This document shows positions 1-10,470 of a stretch of 64,000 nt of DNA, piece after piece; positions within the stretch are counted from its first letter, which is position 1, and every line of letters begins with the position of its first letter. A program made the position numbers and the translations under genes. Source of the DNA: Eucalyptus grandis (taxonomy: Eukaryota > Streptophyta > Magnoliopsida > Myrtales > Myrtaceae); assembly GCF_016545825.1 (NCBI RefSeq), contig NC_052618.1, positions 42,168,196 through 42,232,195 on the forward strand. Reading direction: 5' to 3'. Under the pieces are notes generated by a model, which saw only the letters and a program-made list of their open reading frames with translations, was not told the DNA's origin and ran no database searches.

Positions 1-58
1 GTCCTCACCATAATTGAAATGATATAATGTCGCCGTTGTCCTCATTCTTCAACACTAC
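1..58 (-). pseudogene. Fragment of unrecognised family X at window edge
   Basis: The first 50 or so bases resemble 63308-63360 in the same orientation: both read 'cctcaccat.att.aaat' and then 'gtc.cc.ttgtcctc'. On the minus strand they give a short stretch containing EDNGD. The same family appears at 18980-19560, 22380-24000, 57161-57680 and 63250-64000. I do not recognise the protein. The rest of this copy would lie to the left of the window. Confidence 0.3.
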
Positions 59-79
59 TCTCTTTCTTTACATTTGATG

Positions 80-868
80 ACAGAAAATTAGCTCTGTTGA
101 TGAGCTATGCTAACATGGGTTATCAATCTCTAAAAAGACTTAGCAACTTAAAGGGATAGCTAATCAGAGCAAATAAATTTTAATAACTAAATAAAAAATT
201 AAGTAAATTAGGAAAGAACAATTAAACGGTGGCAACTCAAATGAAAATTCATAATTTAATGGACAAAAGTTGGTAAATTACTCTAATTTAGATTAAAAAT
301 TTCATGTAAAAGTTAGTAAAATTGAAACGTCAGTAGGCTATGCAAACAAGAGTTGGTAAGTTAGTACAAAAATTGGTAATTTGCCAACTGTAAAAAATTG
401 ATGATTTCAGAAAAATCTTGATAAATTACCAAAATGTTACGTGGAGAAAAAAGTCACAAGTTATTCTTTTTTGCAAACAGTTTTTTTTTTTTCAAAGTTA
501 TCATTGTCAAAAAAACCTCTCGTTACCATTTTAATTGCGGAAAATTGAACGTAGATATGAGATTAGTTATCTAGTCCAAAAGGCATATATGAGATCTAGT
601 ACATTAAAGATCTAAGAGGTTCTTCCAACGTAACTTGGCCAAAAAATTAGGATCCATTTTGGAACAATAAAATCGTTCATATGTGGCATGCATACTAGTT
701 TTTACAGAAACAATAATGAAAAAAAGAGAGTAACTTTCCAATTTTCATGTAATGCAATAACCATTTGAATCAATTTCCTGGTTTTTTCCTTTCCATATAA
801 AAGAACTTTTGCTTTTCTTTTTAACATGAGTGTGCTATTTCACTAGTCATTCTAATGGAGAGATTGTT
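80..868. other. AT-rich intergenic stretch
   Basis: No gene, RNA or clear repeat boundary is visible. The stretch is AT-rich, with many short echoes of 'ttggtaaatta' between 240 and 440, which may be remains of a decayed repeat. Confidence 0.5.
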
Positions 869-878
869 TTCTTAAAAA

Positions 879-1035
879 GTGTTAATACCCTGAAAAACCC
901 CAAACTGGTACACCTATGACAAATTTACTCCAAACTATTTTTTTGACCATCAAAAAGCCTAAACTGATATACTTTTGACAAATTTATCCCAAACTGGGAC
1001 ACTTGTGACAAATTTACCTTATGTTAGTTTTCGTT
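879..1035 (+). repeat. Left terminal inverted repeat
   Basis: Left arm of the 879-4658 element. It contains two or three internal repeats of the 'aaactg.tacac.t.tgacaaattta' module, so the arm is itself subrepetitive. It pairs with 4500-4658. Confidence 0.75.
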
Positions 1036-2130
1036 AAATTCTATTGTCAAATTATTAAGTTAAATTACACGTAATAGTTGATTAATATACTAATTTGAGA
1101 TTTTACGCTCTGTTTGTCACAGTTTACAATTTTTGTGATTTTTTTCTGGTATTAATCTAATTTAGCGGAGGGTATATTTGTCATAAAGTTTGGGATTTTT
1201 TTTTGCAGTCGAATAAATTAGTTTTGTGGCACCCCCGAACCACCTTAGGTTACCACAGGCACCTAATGTTACACCTAATTTCATCTCTTAGAAGAAGCAT
1301 CATAAATCATAGGCATTTTCTTTTTTTTAAAACAGTCACAGCGCGACTCATTAGCGGAAGCAAAATATAATATCGCCATATCTCCCTCCATCAACCATGA
1401 TACAATTGCACACCACTAAACATCATAAGAAAATATAAAGCCATGCCACTTTTATTTACATATTTTTGTGATGGATTTTTTTCGCGGGTCGATACAACAA
1501 AAGAAAGCCAAGATTTTCAGCTACACTTGGCCATATCCCAAAAAGATACTACGACCCCTAAAGTAATCACATGACGTCCTCCATCTAACAGCAGCGGCTA
1601 CTCCCAAAAAGAAACACCAGCTCTCTACCCTTCACGCAGCCATCACACCCATCCAGGTGCGTCGGGCGGTGGTGGCGGCAGCATCCCCCTAATCACTCCG
1701 TCTCGGTGGACATGAACTGACAGAAACTCCTGAATAACAGGGCCCTCAGCCAGGCCTACATCGTACATAACCAGCACTTGCACTCGCACAAAAGTCAGTC
1801 CGGGGACGAAGACGCAGTTGATCTCCGAACACTCTACCTCTACATCCGATGGGAGGCCATAGAAGGTGCCTCGTGTGATGGTAGGAAGTGGCATCTTTCT
1901 AATCTGAAATGTTGGTCCCTGAAGGGATGAGTACAACTACTCAGCAGGTAAAGGATCCAATAACCACTCAATGCATCATGCCACACAATCATCACAATCA
2001 TAGCATCACATGCCATTAAGGCATCCATGCACAACTTACCTTGGTATCATGCACATGTCATCATACCTCATGTACATACATCATCATATAGTCATCACCA
2101 TCATATCATGCACTTACCATCATCATAACA

Positions 2131-2298
2131 CATGTATCATCATACCATATGTGATCATCATCATGTCACACACATGTATCATCATACCATAGGTGATCAT
2201 CATCATGTCATACACATGTATCATCATACCATAGGTTATCATCATCATGTCACACACATATCATCATGCCATAGGTGATCATCATCATATCATATATG
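2131..2298. repeat. 42-bp tandem repeat, four copies
   Basis: Units start at 2131, 2173, 2215 and 2257, exactly 42 bp apart. Each reads 'catgtatcatcatacc', then 'atagg.gatcatcatcatg' and 'tcacaca', with few changes. The surrounding sequence (2040-2300) is rich in CAT/ATC triplets. Open frames here come from the repeat and are not genes. Confidence 0.85.
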
Positions 2299-2999
2299 CA
2301 TGCCTCAATTTCCACTTTTATCTTCAATTCGATCACCACATCTCCCTTTCTCGGGATCAATAATTTCATCCCATATTTTATCACTCGCACCCCATCCTGG
2401 CATCGCGAGATAAACCTCCGGCACACACCACTGGGCATCCGGCACCCCCACACTCCGGGCATCTCGAAACTCCCGAGGACATCCGGCCTTGTATCTCAAT
2501 ACAATCCGGGCATCCGGCACCCCCCATCTCGAGCATCCTGACACTCCCAGGGCATTACCATCCGCCACAAACAGTTTCCTCATTTATCATTATTCATGTT
2601 TACCAATTTATGTCTCAACTCAGCATGGCACATGATGTAATGGCAAACAAGATCACTTTCATTCTTTGATTCATACATGCATCTCCAATCATCATCATAC
2701 ATGCAGCAAGACACAATCATTCATAACAATACCATTCATGGAGTCCATACAATTTAGAATAGTCTATTTATCATGCCTTCTTGAAGTTTATGGAATTCCA
2801 GCTTGTACCATTTTAGAAAACATTTAAATTAACTATCCATTTGATTCTCAAAAATCATAAAATCAAGACATGTGATAGACAATTCAATAAGATAATAATT
2901 TCATGAAAACACATACCCAATAGAGTTCCACCAAGAAAATATAATTCACACAAATACAGCATGCAATTTCAGATGGAAACAGAATGTGCAGTTTTTGAA

Positions 3000-3680
3000 A
3001 TAATTCGATTAAAATACCTGAACGACCTCCGAAAATTACGAAATTTACCAGGTTATAGTTAAGACACTAAAGTAGATTTTTCATGAAGACATCTAGGCCA
3101 GATTCGTTCTAGATAATTTTCTATAGTCATCCGAAGCTTCTGGTTCTAGCACCGAAATGTCCAGTGTAGGTATCTCCGAAAAAATCGAGTTTTCACACAC
3201 ATATTCTTCTTCGTTTCCTCTGAAATTTGGATATGTTTTACTTCAAGAGGTCCCATACAACTTTCATTAAGGAATCTAAGCCTAATTTCCAAAGAATAGT
3301 CACCATATGGGTCCATGAAGTCTCGGGTGTCCTGTACCGTGTCTCCAGATTTACCGTCTTCAAGAGTAAGTCAATTCACTAGGCTACACTTGCTCATTTT
3401 ACTTCAAATTTGATTATGTTAGTATTTAGGATTTTCTCTACAAGTTTCATGAAGAAGTCGAAGTGAGATTCTCGGTAAAATTTAACATGCAACCCACAAA
3501 CTACCAAAAAGGTCAGCAAAATAGTTCCAGATCTAGGGTCTTCGTAGGAAGAGGGTTTGACCCCTTAAATCTCCATAATTTTGTCCCAAATTTTAGTATG
3601 TTATAATTTAAGATGTTGGTTACGACTTTCATGAAGGAATCGAAGTCAAAATCCAACTCGAAACACACATGCATGCCTCT
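3000..3680. repeat. Diverged dispersed modules inside the LTR-like element
   Basis: A theme of 'aaattt..atatgtta', then 'ttcatgaag.a.tc.aag' and 'a.att' recurs at roughly 3045-3110, 3215-3295, 3400-3475 and 3585-3660. These look like four old, strongly diverged copies of an 80-100-bp module. They do not encode protein. Confidence 0.45.
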
Positions 3681-3904
3681 ACAAGTTTCTGGGTCAGGCG
3701 TTTTACACGAGTTCAGCAGGCACTTTCAAGAACAAACTACATTAGCTTCGTTTCCTTGCCTCTAAACATCCTAGATTTCGACCACACATGCAAGACATAC
3801 ATGCAAGAGTAGAAAGTGGATCCCAACTTGCCTCTATACTCAAGAGAACGGCGGCACACGGCGGACGAACGGGCGGCGACGGGCGGACGAACGGTGAGCG
3901 GTTC

Positions 3905-4022
3905 CTCCTCCTCCTCTCTCGGCCTCACTCTCTCTCGCGCAACTCCCTCTCTCTCTCTCGCAACTCTCTCTCTCCCTTTGGCTTGGACGGAAACCCCAAC
4001 CGGCCACTCTCTCTCTCTCCCC
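3905..4022. repeat. CT-rich low-complexity tract
   Basis: Runs of CTCTCT and TCCTCC dominate this stretch. Such tracts are common in plant leaders and LTRs. The Ser/Leu-rich open frames here reflect composition only. Confidence 0.7.
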
Positions 4023-4499
4023 TTTTATTTCCCCAAATCTCCATCATTAGCAATCATCACTTGCCTCTCCACAAGCCAATGCATGCAAGCCTCTTTTTGC
4101 CACTTGGCATGCCACATGCAAGATGGGCTTGGGCTTGGATTGGGCTTGGATTGGGCCGGCCACTCCTCCCCCCTCATGGTTGACGGCAGCCTCTTCCTTG
4201 GGCTCTAATTGGGCTGGCCATCTTGGCCCATCAAAATCCACCTTTGGGCCTAAGGCCCAAACCTAAATAAAAATCAAATTTTACCCTTTCTTATTCTTTC
4301 TTTTAGGAATTTAATTACTAAATTCCACATGGCCAAAATCTTGTAACATTTTATTTATAGGAACTTAGTCTATAAAGTGCATAGCCAAGCATAGATTATT
4401 CTTATTAATTTATCTAATTATGAACGCAAGCATATATCACTTAGCCTTAAGAGAACACCTTAGAGCTTGTCTTGAATTTTTGGGATGCCACAAGTTTGG

Positions 4500-4658
4500 G
4501 GTAAATTTGTCATAGAAGTATCAGTTTAGGGTTTTTTTTATGATCAATCGGGGTGAATTTGTCATAGGTGTACCGGTTTGAGGGTTTTCATGATTAAAAA
4601 AATAGTTTGGGGTAAATTTATCACATGTGTATCAGTTTGAGGTTATTTAGGGTATCCC
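4500..4658 (-). repeat. Right terminal inverted repeat
   Basis: Right arm, the reverse complement of 879-1035 with substitutions. It carries the same sub-repeats ('ggtaaatttgtcat', 'ggtgaatttgtcat', 'ggtaaatttatcac') and ends directly at the 9-bp duplication. Confidence 0.75.
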
Positions 4659-4667
4659 TCTTAAAAA

Positions 4668-5107
4668 TGAAAAACCTTCCACAGTAAAAGTGGAGACCCA
4701 GCTGCATAGAGGTTCTCACCAAGTTTCTCCATTGCATTTATATCATAGATGGATTACTAATCTAGGGTTACTTAAATAAATTGGAGAAGACAGTAGCTAG
4801 TCTTAGAGGCATGCAGTGCCGTCTACATCCTTCTTTTTTTCGTTTTTGTGTGTTGTCCTCCTTTGACCCTTATTACAAAGATTAAGGAGGATACATGTCT
4901 TGGGTTGATTTTGATGGATAAACCGTTTGGCCAGCGGGTCTTGGAAGGCATTGACTTGGAAAGTTGGAGTCATTCTTCAGGAAATCATGGTGGACATTGG
5001 TTAGAAAATGACCGCATCAATATTATATAGTGACTCTTTTCTTGGTGAATCAAAGACAATTGTCCACTTGATTAAAGCAATACTTGTTCTCAGGTCCCAA
5101 AGAACCG
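4668..5107. other. Spacer upstream of RLP pseudogene
   Basis: No repeat or coding feature is recognised between the DNA transposon and the receptor pseudogene. It could hold the old promoter and leader of that gene, but I see no convincing TATA box. Confidence 0.35.
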
Positions 5108-5592
5108 ATGGCATATTATGATAGCCTTGTGTCTACTGTCCTATGGGCAATTTTTGTCATTCAAGTAATTGAATTCAGTTATTCCAACACTTAAATTATG
5201 TAAGCTGTATTGGTGTACAGAGGGAAGCTCTTCTAAATTTGAAGCATGGTCTCACAGATCCTTTGAGACGCCTGTTGTCATGGATTGGAGAGGAATGTTG
5301 CAAGTGGGAAGGAGTTGAATGCAACAAGAAAACTGGCCATGTCCTGAAACTTGATCTTCGTAATCCATGTATAGAAGAGATCGATATTGACGTCTTCGTA
5401 CCTTCAATAAGTGCATGCTGGGAGGTAACATAGTTCCTTCTTTAACGGAATTGAAGTATCTGAAATATCTAGACCTAAGTGTCAATGACTTTTCAACCCA
5501 AAAAATCCCAATGTTCTTTGCTTCTCTTCAAAAATTGGAATATCTAAACCTTTCACATGCAAGCTTCAACAGAGATATTCCTAGGCAGCTTT
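5108..5592 (+). pseudogene. Receptor-like protein, N-terminal part (signal peptide, LRR N-cap, first LRRs)
   Basis: An ATG at 5108 opens a short hydrophobic stretch (STVLWAIFVIQVIEF) that looks like a signal peptide. After a frame change comes SCIGVQREALLNLKHGL, then a tryptophan/cysteine-rich block ending in CCKWEGVEC and TGHVLKLDLRN. This is the LRRNT_2 cap of Cf/EIX-type receptor-like proteins, cell-surface immune receptors with extracellular LRRs, one membrane helix and no kinase. A second frame change near 5415 leads into LRRs (LKYLKYLDLSVNDF, LEYLNLSHASF). The frame ends at PRQL, where an inverted-repeat element begins; it resumes at 7621. At least two frameshifts make this copy non-functional. 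Confidence 0.85.
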
Positions 5593-6820
5593 GGGTGCAC
5601 ATGATAACGTTTATATTTCGGAGAACTATTTCTACTCTGGGAACAATTTCTGAGTAAAATAAAGTGTTTGGTAACTATAGAAAATTTCTATTCTTGAAAT
5701 AGAAAAAGAATAGAAATGCGTTTGGTAAAAATTTATAAATTTTTGTGTTTATTTAATTTTCTTCTTACTCATGGACCGCCGACCGCCATCTCGCTGCCGA
5801 ATGACCACTGCCCGCGTTGCAACACCGCCATACAACCACCGCACGTCCGTCGCACGACTACCGCACGACTGCCGCACGTCCATCTCACGACTACCGCACG
5901 ATCGCTAATCATTGCCGTTGACCGCCATTGTAGGATTGCCGCCTGAGCCCACCGACCGCGGGGAAGGGGCGTCGGCCAGTGGGCTTTGGGTGATTGTCCG
6001 CTGTGGCGGTCGGTAGCAATGATCCGCGGTTCGTGTGGCTGCGGCGATGGTTGTGTGGCAATTAGTGACGGTAGGCTGTCGGCGGACGATGGTTGTTGTT
6101 AGCCGAGTGGGCTATAGGCGGTGGCTGGTGGGCTATGGGCGGTGGTGACCATCGCACGATCATCGCCTGCTGTCGCATGATCGCCATACGATCGCCGCAC
6201 GTCCGTCGCACGATGGTCGCACGGCCGTCGAGCGACCACTAACCACCGCCAGGATCGCCGCACATAGCCCACCGACCGTAAGAGGGGGTGGCGGTCGGTA
6301 GGTTGTGGGCTGCGATCTGCGGTAGTGGTCGACGGCAACGATCCTGGGTTATGCGATCGCGGGTGGCAATCGTGCGGTGATTGTGTGGCAATTGGTGGCT
6401 ACAAGCTGCCGGTGGACGATGGCGGTTGTCGGTTGGTGGGCTCTAGGCGGCGGTCGGTGGGCTGGGCGGCGGTGACCATTGCCAACGGTCGCCGAGGTTA
6501 GTTGCCGACGGTAACCGCGGGTGGCGGAGTTGGTCAACGGTTGGCAAGCAGCCGGTGGCGGCCACAACAAGGAAGAAGAACAAAAGAAAAATAGAAAAAG
6601 GAAAAAAGAATTTATTTCTAGAAATTGTTCTCGGGAACAAGAACCTACCTTTTTTTTTTATGTTTATTGTTTCTGTTCCAAATCTATTTCCCAGCCGCTT
6701 TTCTATTCCTCGGAATAAAAGAATAAGTTGGCGTTACCAAACAAATTTATGTTATGTTTTTGTTCCGGGGAACAAAAGAACATAAATCGGGAGAAATAGA
6801 AACGTTATCATGCAGGCCCT
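5593..6820. mobile_element. Inverted-repeat element with GC-rich core, copy 1
   Basis: The left end (...TGATAACGTTTATATTTC) matches the reverse complement of the right end (...GAAATAGAAACGTTATCA at about 6795-6812). Both arms contain 'tgtttggtaa' and Glu/Lys-codon-like AG-rich tracts. The core (5770-6560) is GC-rich, low in complexity and full of CGCACGA/CCGCC motifs. No transposase is seen. It splits the RLP reading frame. Class is uncertain: the long arms and GC-rich core suggest a Mutator-like element. I could not identify a clean target duplication. Confidence 0.6.
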
Positions 6821-7020
6821 TTTTGGTGGTGGTGATCTTGCTGTGTCGCGGAAGATTCGTGCAGGAGATCATTCAATACAGAAGAGGAATTGTCTCAATT
6901 GAATTGAAAACCAAATCTGATTATGCATAACCAAAGCTGTGACAAACATATGCAAAATAAAGAAATGGCCATTAGTCTTCATTTGGCCTTTTATCGGTGG
7001 GGGTATATGTTGTTTGTGTT
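6821..7020. other. Spacer between two related inverted-repeat copies
   Basis: Contains a short motif, 'ggagatcattcaatacagaag', seen at about 6861 and repeated at about 7036 beside the second copy. This suggests the second copy arose by local duplication or was inserted with flanking DNA. No coding signal. Confidence 0.35.
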
Positions 7021-7620
7021 GCAGAGGATTTGTCTGGAGATCATTCAATACAGAAGATGAATTATCTTAGTTGATTTGATCGCCACACGACCGCCGATGC
7101 CGACCGCCGCATTTGTAGGATTGCCGCCCCTGCCCACCGACCGTGGGAGGGCGGCGGCCGGTGGGTTGTGGGCGGTGGTCAGCGGCAATGGTCCACGGTT
7201 GTGCGGTGACAAGCAGCGATCGTGCGGTGGTCATGTGGCGGTGGCGGCGGCAGGCTGCCGGCGGATGATGGCGATTGTCGGCCGATGGGGCTGTGGCCGG
7301 TGGCGAGTGGGCTATAGGCGGCAGTGACCATTGCCAACAATCGCTGGTGGTTGGCAAGCAACCGGCGATGGCCGCAACAAGGAAGAAGAACAAAAGAAAA
7401 ATAGAAAAGAAAAAAAGAACTTATTTCTAGAAATTTTTAACTGGAATAAGAAGCTACTTTTTTTTTCTTGTTTCTGTTCCAAATATATTCCCCAGCTACT
7501 TTTCTATTCCCGGAATAGAAAAATAAGTTAACATTACCAAACAGATTTATTTTCTTAATTTTGTTCCATGAAAAAAAGAACAGAAATCGGGAGAAATAAA
7601 AACGTTACCAAGCAGGCCCT
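7021..7620. mobile_element. Inverted-repeat element, copy 2, left arm missing
   Basis: The GC-rich core (7076-7375) and AG-rich arm (7376-7620) closely match 6300-6820, including 'caacaaggaagaagaacaaa' and the end 'aacgtta.ca.gcaggccct'. The left arm is absent, so this copy is truncated or is a deletion product joined to copy 1. The RLP frame restarts just after it. Confidence 0.6.
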
Positions 7621-9334
7621 CAATAACCTTTCCAAATTACAGTACTTGGATCTTAGTTGTAACTTCGATTTGGGTTATTTAACCTCGAACAACTTTGCCT
7701 AGGTGTCGAAATTATCTTCCTTGAAATATTTGCACATGTCCAGTGTTGACCTTTCTAAGGTCAAAGATTGGTTTGGTTCCATTAACATGCCACCATCTTT
7801 GCAATCTTTAGGATTAAGCAGTTGTGGCTTGCAAGATATATCTAGCTCTTTGCAAGCCAATTTCACATCTCTTAGATTTCTTAGCATCGGATCCAATAGT
7901 CTAAGTTCTATTCCCCCATGGATCTATAACTTTAGCAAGCTAGAACATATTGATTTGTCCAACTTGTGTGAGAATTCGATATTTTTCAGTGGCGCCCAAG
8001 GCCCTTTTCCCACAACAATCATCGAGAATAATCAAAGGCTTGTCTTCTTGGATGTGTCTTGGAATTTGCTGCGAGGTGATTTTCCCAAAAATTTGAGCAG
8101 TCTTTGCAAATTGCAATCGGTACGATTAAATGGTAACTTCTTAAATGGGAATATCTCCGACATTTTAGGTGATTCACTTAGTTGGGTACAAAGTAAGTGG
8201 AAGATCTTTGATGTTTCCAAGAATAATATTAGTGGCGACTTGCCAAATCGATCCAGAGATTGGAAAGAATTAGAGTACCTTGATCTTTCATTGAACTTGA
8301 TTTTTGGTTATATTCCTGCTAATTTGGTGGAGCTGGTGTCTCTAAGAACTTTTGATCTTAGAAATAACAAAGTGAGTGGGACCATTCAAGAAAGTATTGG
8401 GCAACTATCGAATCTAAAGCAGCTTTTACTAAGCTGGAATTTTTTGTATGGAGTTGTAAGCGAACTTAACTTTGAAAATCTCAAAAGCTTGATCGGGTTA
8501 GACATTTCTTCCAATCAGCTCATATTAAATATGAGCTCTACCTAGGTTCCACCATTCCAAGTTCGCAAGATAGATTTGTTAGATTGCAAAGTGGGACCTA
8601 AATTTCCAAAATGGCTTCAAACACATGGGAACATTACCTATTTGAGGATGTCAAATGCGAGCATCTCATACGACATTTTTATTGGTTCTGTGACATTTTC
8701 TCTAACATTGAAATTTTAGATATCTCAAGCAACATGCTAAGATGCCAAGTTCCCCAAGATATCGGAGACAAGATGCCACAGTTAAGAAAGCTGATTCTTG
8801 ACGGTAACAATCTCACCGGTGGCATTCCAAATTCTCTGTGTAAGTTAAATTGGCTGTATAGAATTAATCTCTCAAAGAATCAACTGTTCGGGAAACTTCC
8901 TCGATACTGGGGAGAATCGCAAAGTGTTGGAATATTTGTTTTTTGGGGATAACAAGTTAAATGGCCAGATTCCAAAATCCTTGTGCCATCTTCGGCCATT
9001 GTACGTTCTTAGCCTACACATGAATGGCTTTACTGGAGAAATCCCAAACTGTTTGTCAAATATGCAGACAATGCTGGTCCTTGATCTCAGCGACAATAAA
9101 TTCACAGGTAGGTTACCACCATTTGGGCCACAATCTCCAGATTTGGCAGTGATCAATTTAGAGAAAAATCACTTTGTTGGGGACATTCCTCCCCAATATT
9201 ATCAACTTAAATATCTCCAATTCTTGAGCCTAGCACAGAATAACATTACTGGAACCATTCCCAATTGTTTTGACGGGATCTTGTGTATGATTAATGAGGC
9301 TAGTCCCATGATTTATTTTTGGGATAAGTGCTGT
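7621..9334 (+). pseudogene. Receptor-like protein, LRR body (continues from 5592)
   Basis: The frame resumes as NLSKLQYLDLS, exactly what follows PRQLG in EIX/Cf-like receptors, so this is the same gene. About 20 plant extracellular LRRs (LxxLxxLDLSxNxLxGxIP) follow to 9334. Intact stretches are 7703-8545, 8700-8930 and 8924-9330. Breaks are a stop near 7702, a stop at 8543-8545, and frame changes near 8690 and 8930. Potential N-glycosylation sites are frequent, as expected for an extracellular domain. The C-terminal LRR cap, membrane helix and short tail are missing because another repeat replaces them at 9335. The protein cannot be made, although the sequence is still easy to recognise. Confidence 0.88.
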
Positions 9335-9668
9335 AGAAGTCCTAAAACTTGTCACAAAAATACAATTGAGTCCTAAAACTTGCAAAAAGTACAATCAAGT
9401 CCTCAAATTTGTCAAATTGTTTCAATTGAATCCTAAAGTTAACACCGTTAGCATTTTCTGTTAAAAATGCTGACGTGGCATTTTAAATAATTTTATATTT
9501 TCCACGTGGATTTTTTAATTATTTTTTAAAAGTAGATTTAAAAACTAAAAAGAAAAGTTAAAATTTATTTTAAAAAATTGTTTAAAAAAAAAGAAAAGAA
9601 AATCAACGGCTCCTCCCCGCCGCTATCGCTGCCGCCCATCGCTGGAGGGCCGGCGACGGTCGCCAGTT
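9335..9668. mobile_element. One end of an inverted-repeat (Mutator-like) element
   Basis: The stretch has the subrepeats 'agtcctaaaacttg', 'caattgagtcct' and 'gctgacgtggca', then a GC-rich 'ccgccgctatcgctgccgcc' core. That layout (subterminal repeats, CACGTGG box, GC-rich core) matches other inverted-repeat elements in this window. No matching right arm is found, so it appears truncated near 9668. It ends the RLP pseudogene. Confidence 0.5.
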
Positions 9669-9959
9669 TGTTCCTATTTACTCTACAAAATAATTGCATC
9701 TGTATTCATGATTCCTCTGGAGGAAAATCTCACGGTGCTCTGTGATTGTAGAATACAGTGCACTTGCGGTAAACGTAAACATAATTTTTTTTTCTTTCTT
9801 TTTTCTAAGTTGCAGAGGACAGAGGGGAAGGAATATAGAAAATAATCGCACGACATTGCTCATAAATACTTCTGTTTTCTTTTTCCCTCGCAATGTGAAG
9901 AAAAGTGGTTTTAGGTTTCTTGACCTATGACGGGTCTTGCAAGGCACCACTTCATTTTA

Positions 9960-10470
9960 AACAAGAGAACCTCCGGTGGGAGTGGACAGTTTCTAACTTG
10001 AGGTATTTGGACCTGTCGTATGTCCTCCTTTGTCAACCCTAAAGAAGGGTTAAGTGCTATCCACATGCTTCAGTCTCTTTGCATGTCAATTTCACTTCGG
10101 TTAAATTCTTTGATTTGTTCGACCAGAAAAAAAAAATCTTTGATTCGTGTTAGAACTCCATAAATTCATTTATTCCTCCTTGTTCAAAACTTCAGCAAAC
10201 TTCAGCAACCTTGAGCATCTTGATTAGTTATAGTGAGAGCCATGGCTTATTCTCCACTGTCATCTTTTGAAAGTAGATGGTGGCTTAGATTCCCTGACAT
10301 CTTTGGAAATAGGCTGGAAGGTGAACTTTTAAAAGACTCAGCATTTCATGCAGTTGGCAAGTACTAAGCTTGCGTGGTAACAAATTTATTTGCAAGATTT
10401 CCAGCACAAAAGACGGTGCCTTGATTTGTGGATGAAGTACAAATTGACTTATCAAATTCCGGAGGCAAAC
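9960..10470 (+). pseudogene. Second RLP fragment, badly decayed
   Basis: Short LRR pieces are readable across changing frames: SNLRYLDLSYVLL near 9990, then LHVNFTSVKFFDL near 10080 and a later LRR remnant. The order matches the third RLP copy (32600-32740, 43739-43790, 44286-44470 and 45250-45330), so both descend from one gene. There are many stops and no open frame longer than an LRR. It lies just downstream of the truncated copy at 7621-9334 but is not its C-terminus, since the repeats restart at an early part of the gene. Confidence 0.6.

Larger units (their letters stand above)
1225..4492. mobile_element. LTR-like retroelement, probably a long solo LTR or LARD
   Basis: The unit starts TGTGGCACCCCC and ends GGGATGCCACA, so the ends form a short inverted repeat of the TG...CA type. 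It is flanked by a perfect 5-bp repeat, AGTTT (1220-1224 and 4493-4497). Both are standard marks of LTR-retrotransposon integration. It is 3268 bp, has no believable coding sequence, and shows no pair of long direct repeats at its ends. A solo LTR from a family with long LTRs, or a large non-autonomous derivative, fits best. It lies inside the DNA transposon at 879-4658 and is therefore the younger insertion. Its strand cannot be fixed. Confidence 0.7.
879..4658. mobile_element. Inverted-repeat DNA transposon (Mutator-like), split by a later insertion
   Basis: The two ends are inverted repeats of about 150 bp. The left end (from 879) and the reverse complement of the right end (to 4658) share blocks such as CCAAACT, GACAAATTTAC and GGTACACCTATGACAAAT in the same order. 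They are flanked by a perfect 9-bp direct repeat, TCTTAAAAA, at 870-878 and 4659-4667. A 9-bp duplication with long terminal inverted repeats is the hallmark of Mutator-like elements. No transposase is visible, so this was non-autonomous. Removing the nested element at 1225-4492 and its 5-bp duplication leaves about 507 bp, the size of a MULE-type MITE. Confidence 0.8.

Noticed and set aside
2250..2583. Overlapping 70-92-codon frames on both strands
   Set aside because: They arise from CAT/ATC repeats and a 'gggcatccggcac' repeat. No domain, no conserved start.
3788..4208. Two overlapping frames of about 130 codons on the plus strand
   Set aside because: They cover a CT-rich tract, are rich in Ser/Leu/Pro by composition, overlap each other and lie inside a non-coding LTR-like element.
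5716..6570. Arg/Thr/His-rich frames in the GC-rich core
   Set aside because: Composition-driven. All frames are equally odd and there is no similarity between the two element copies at protein level.
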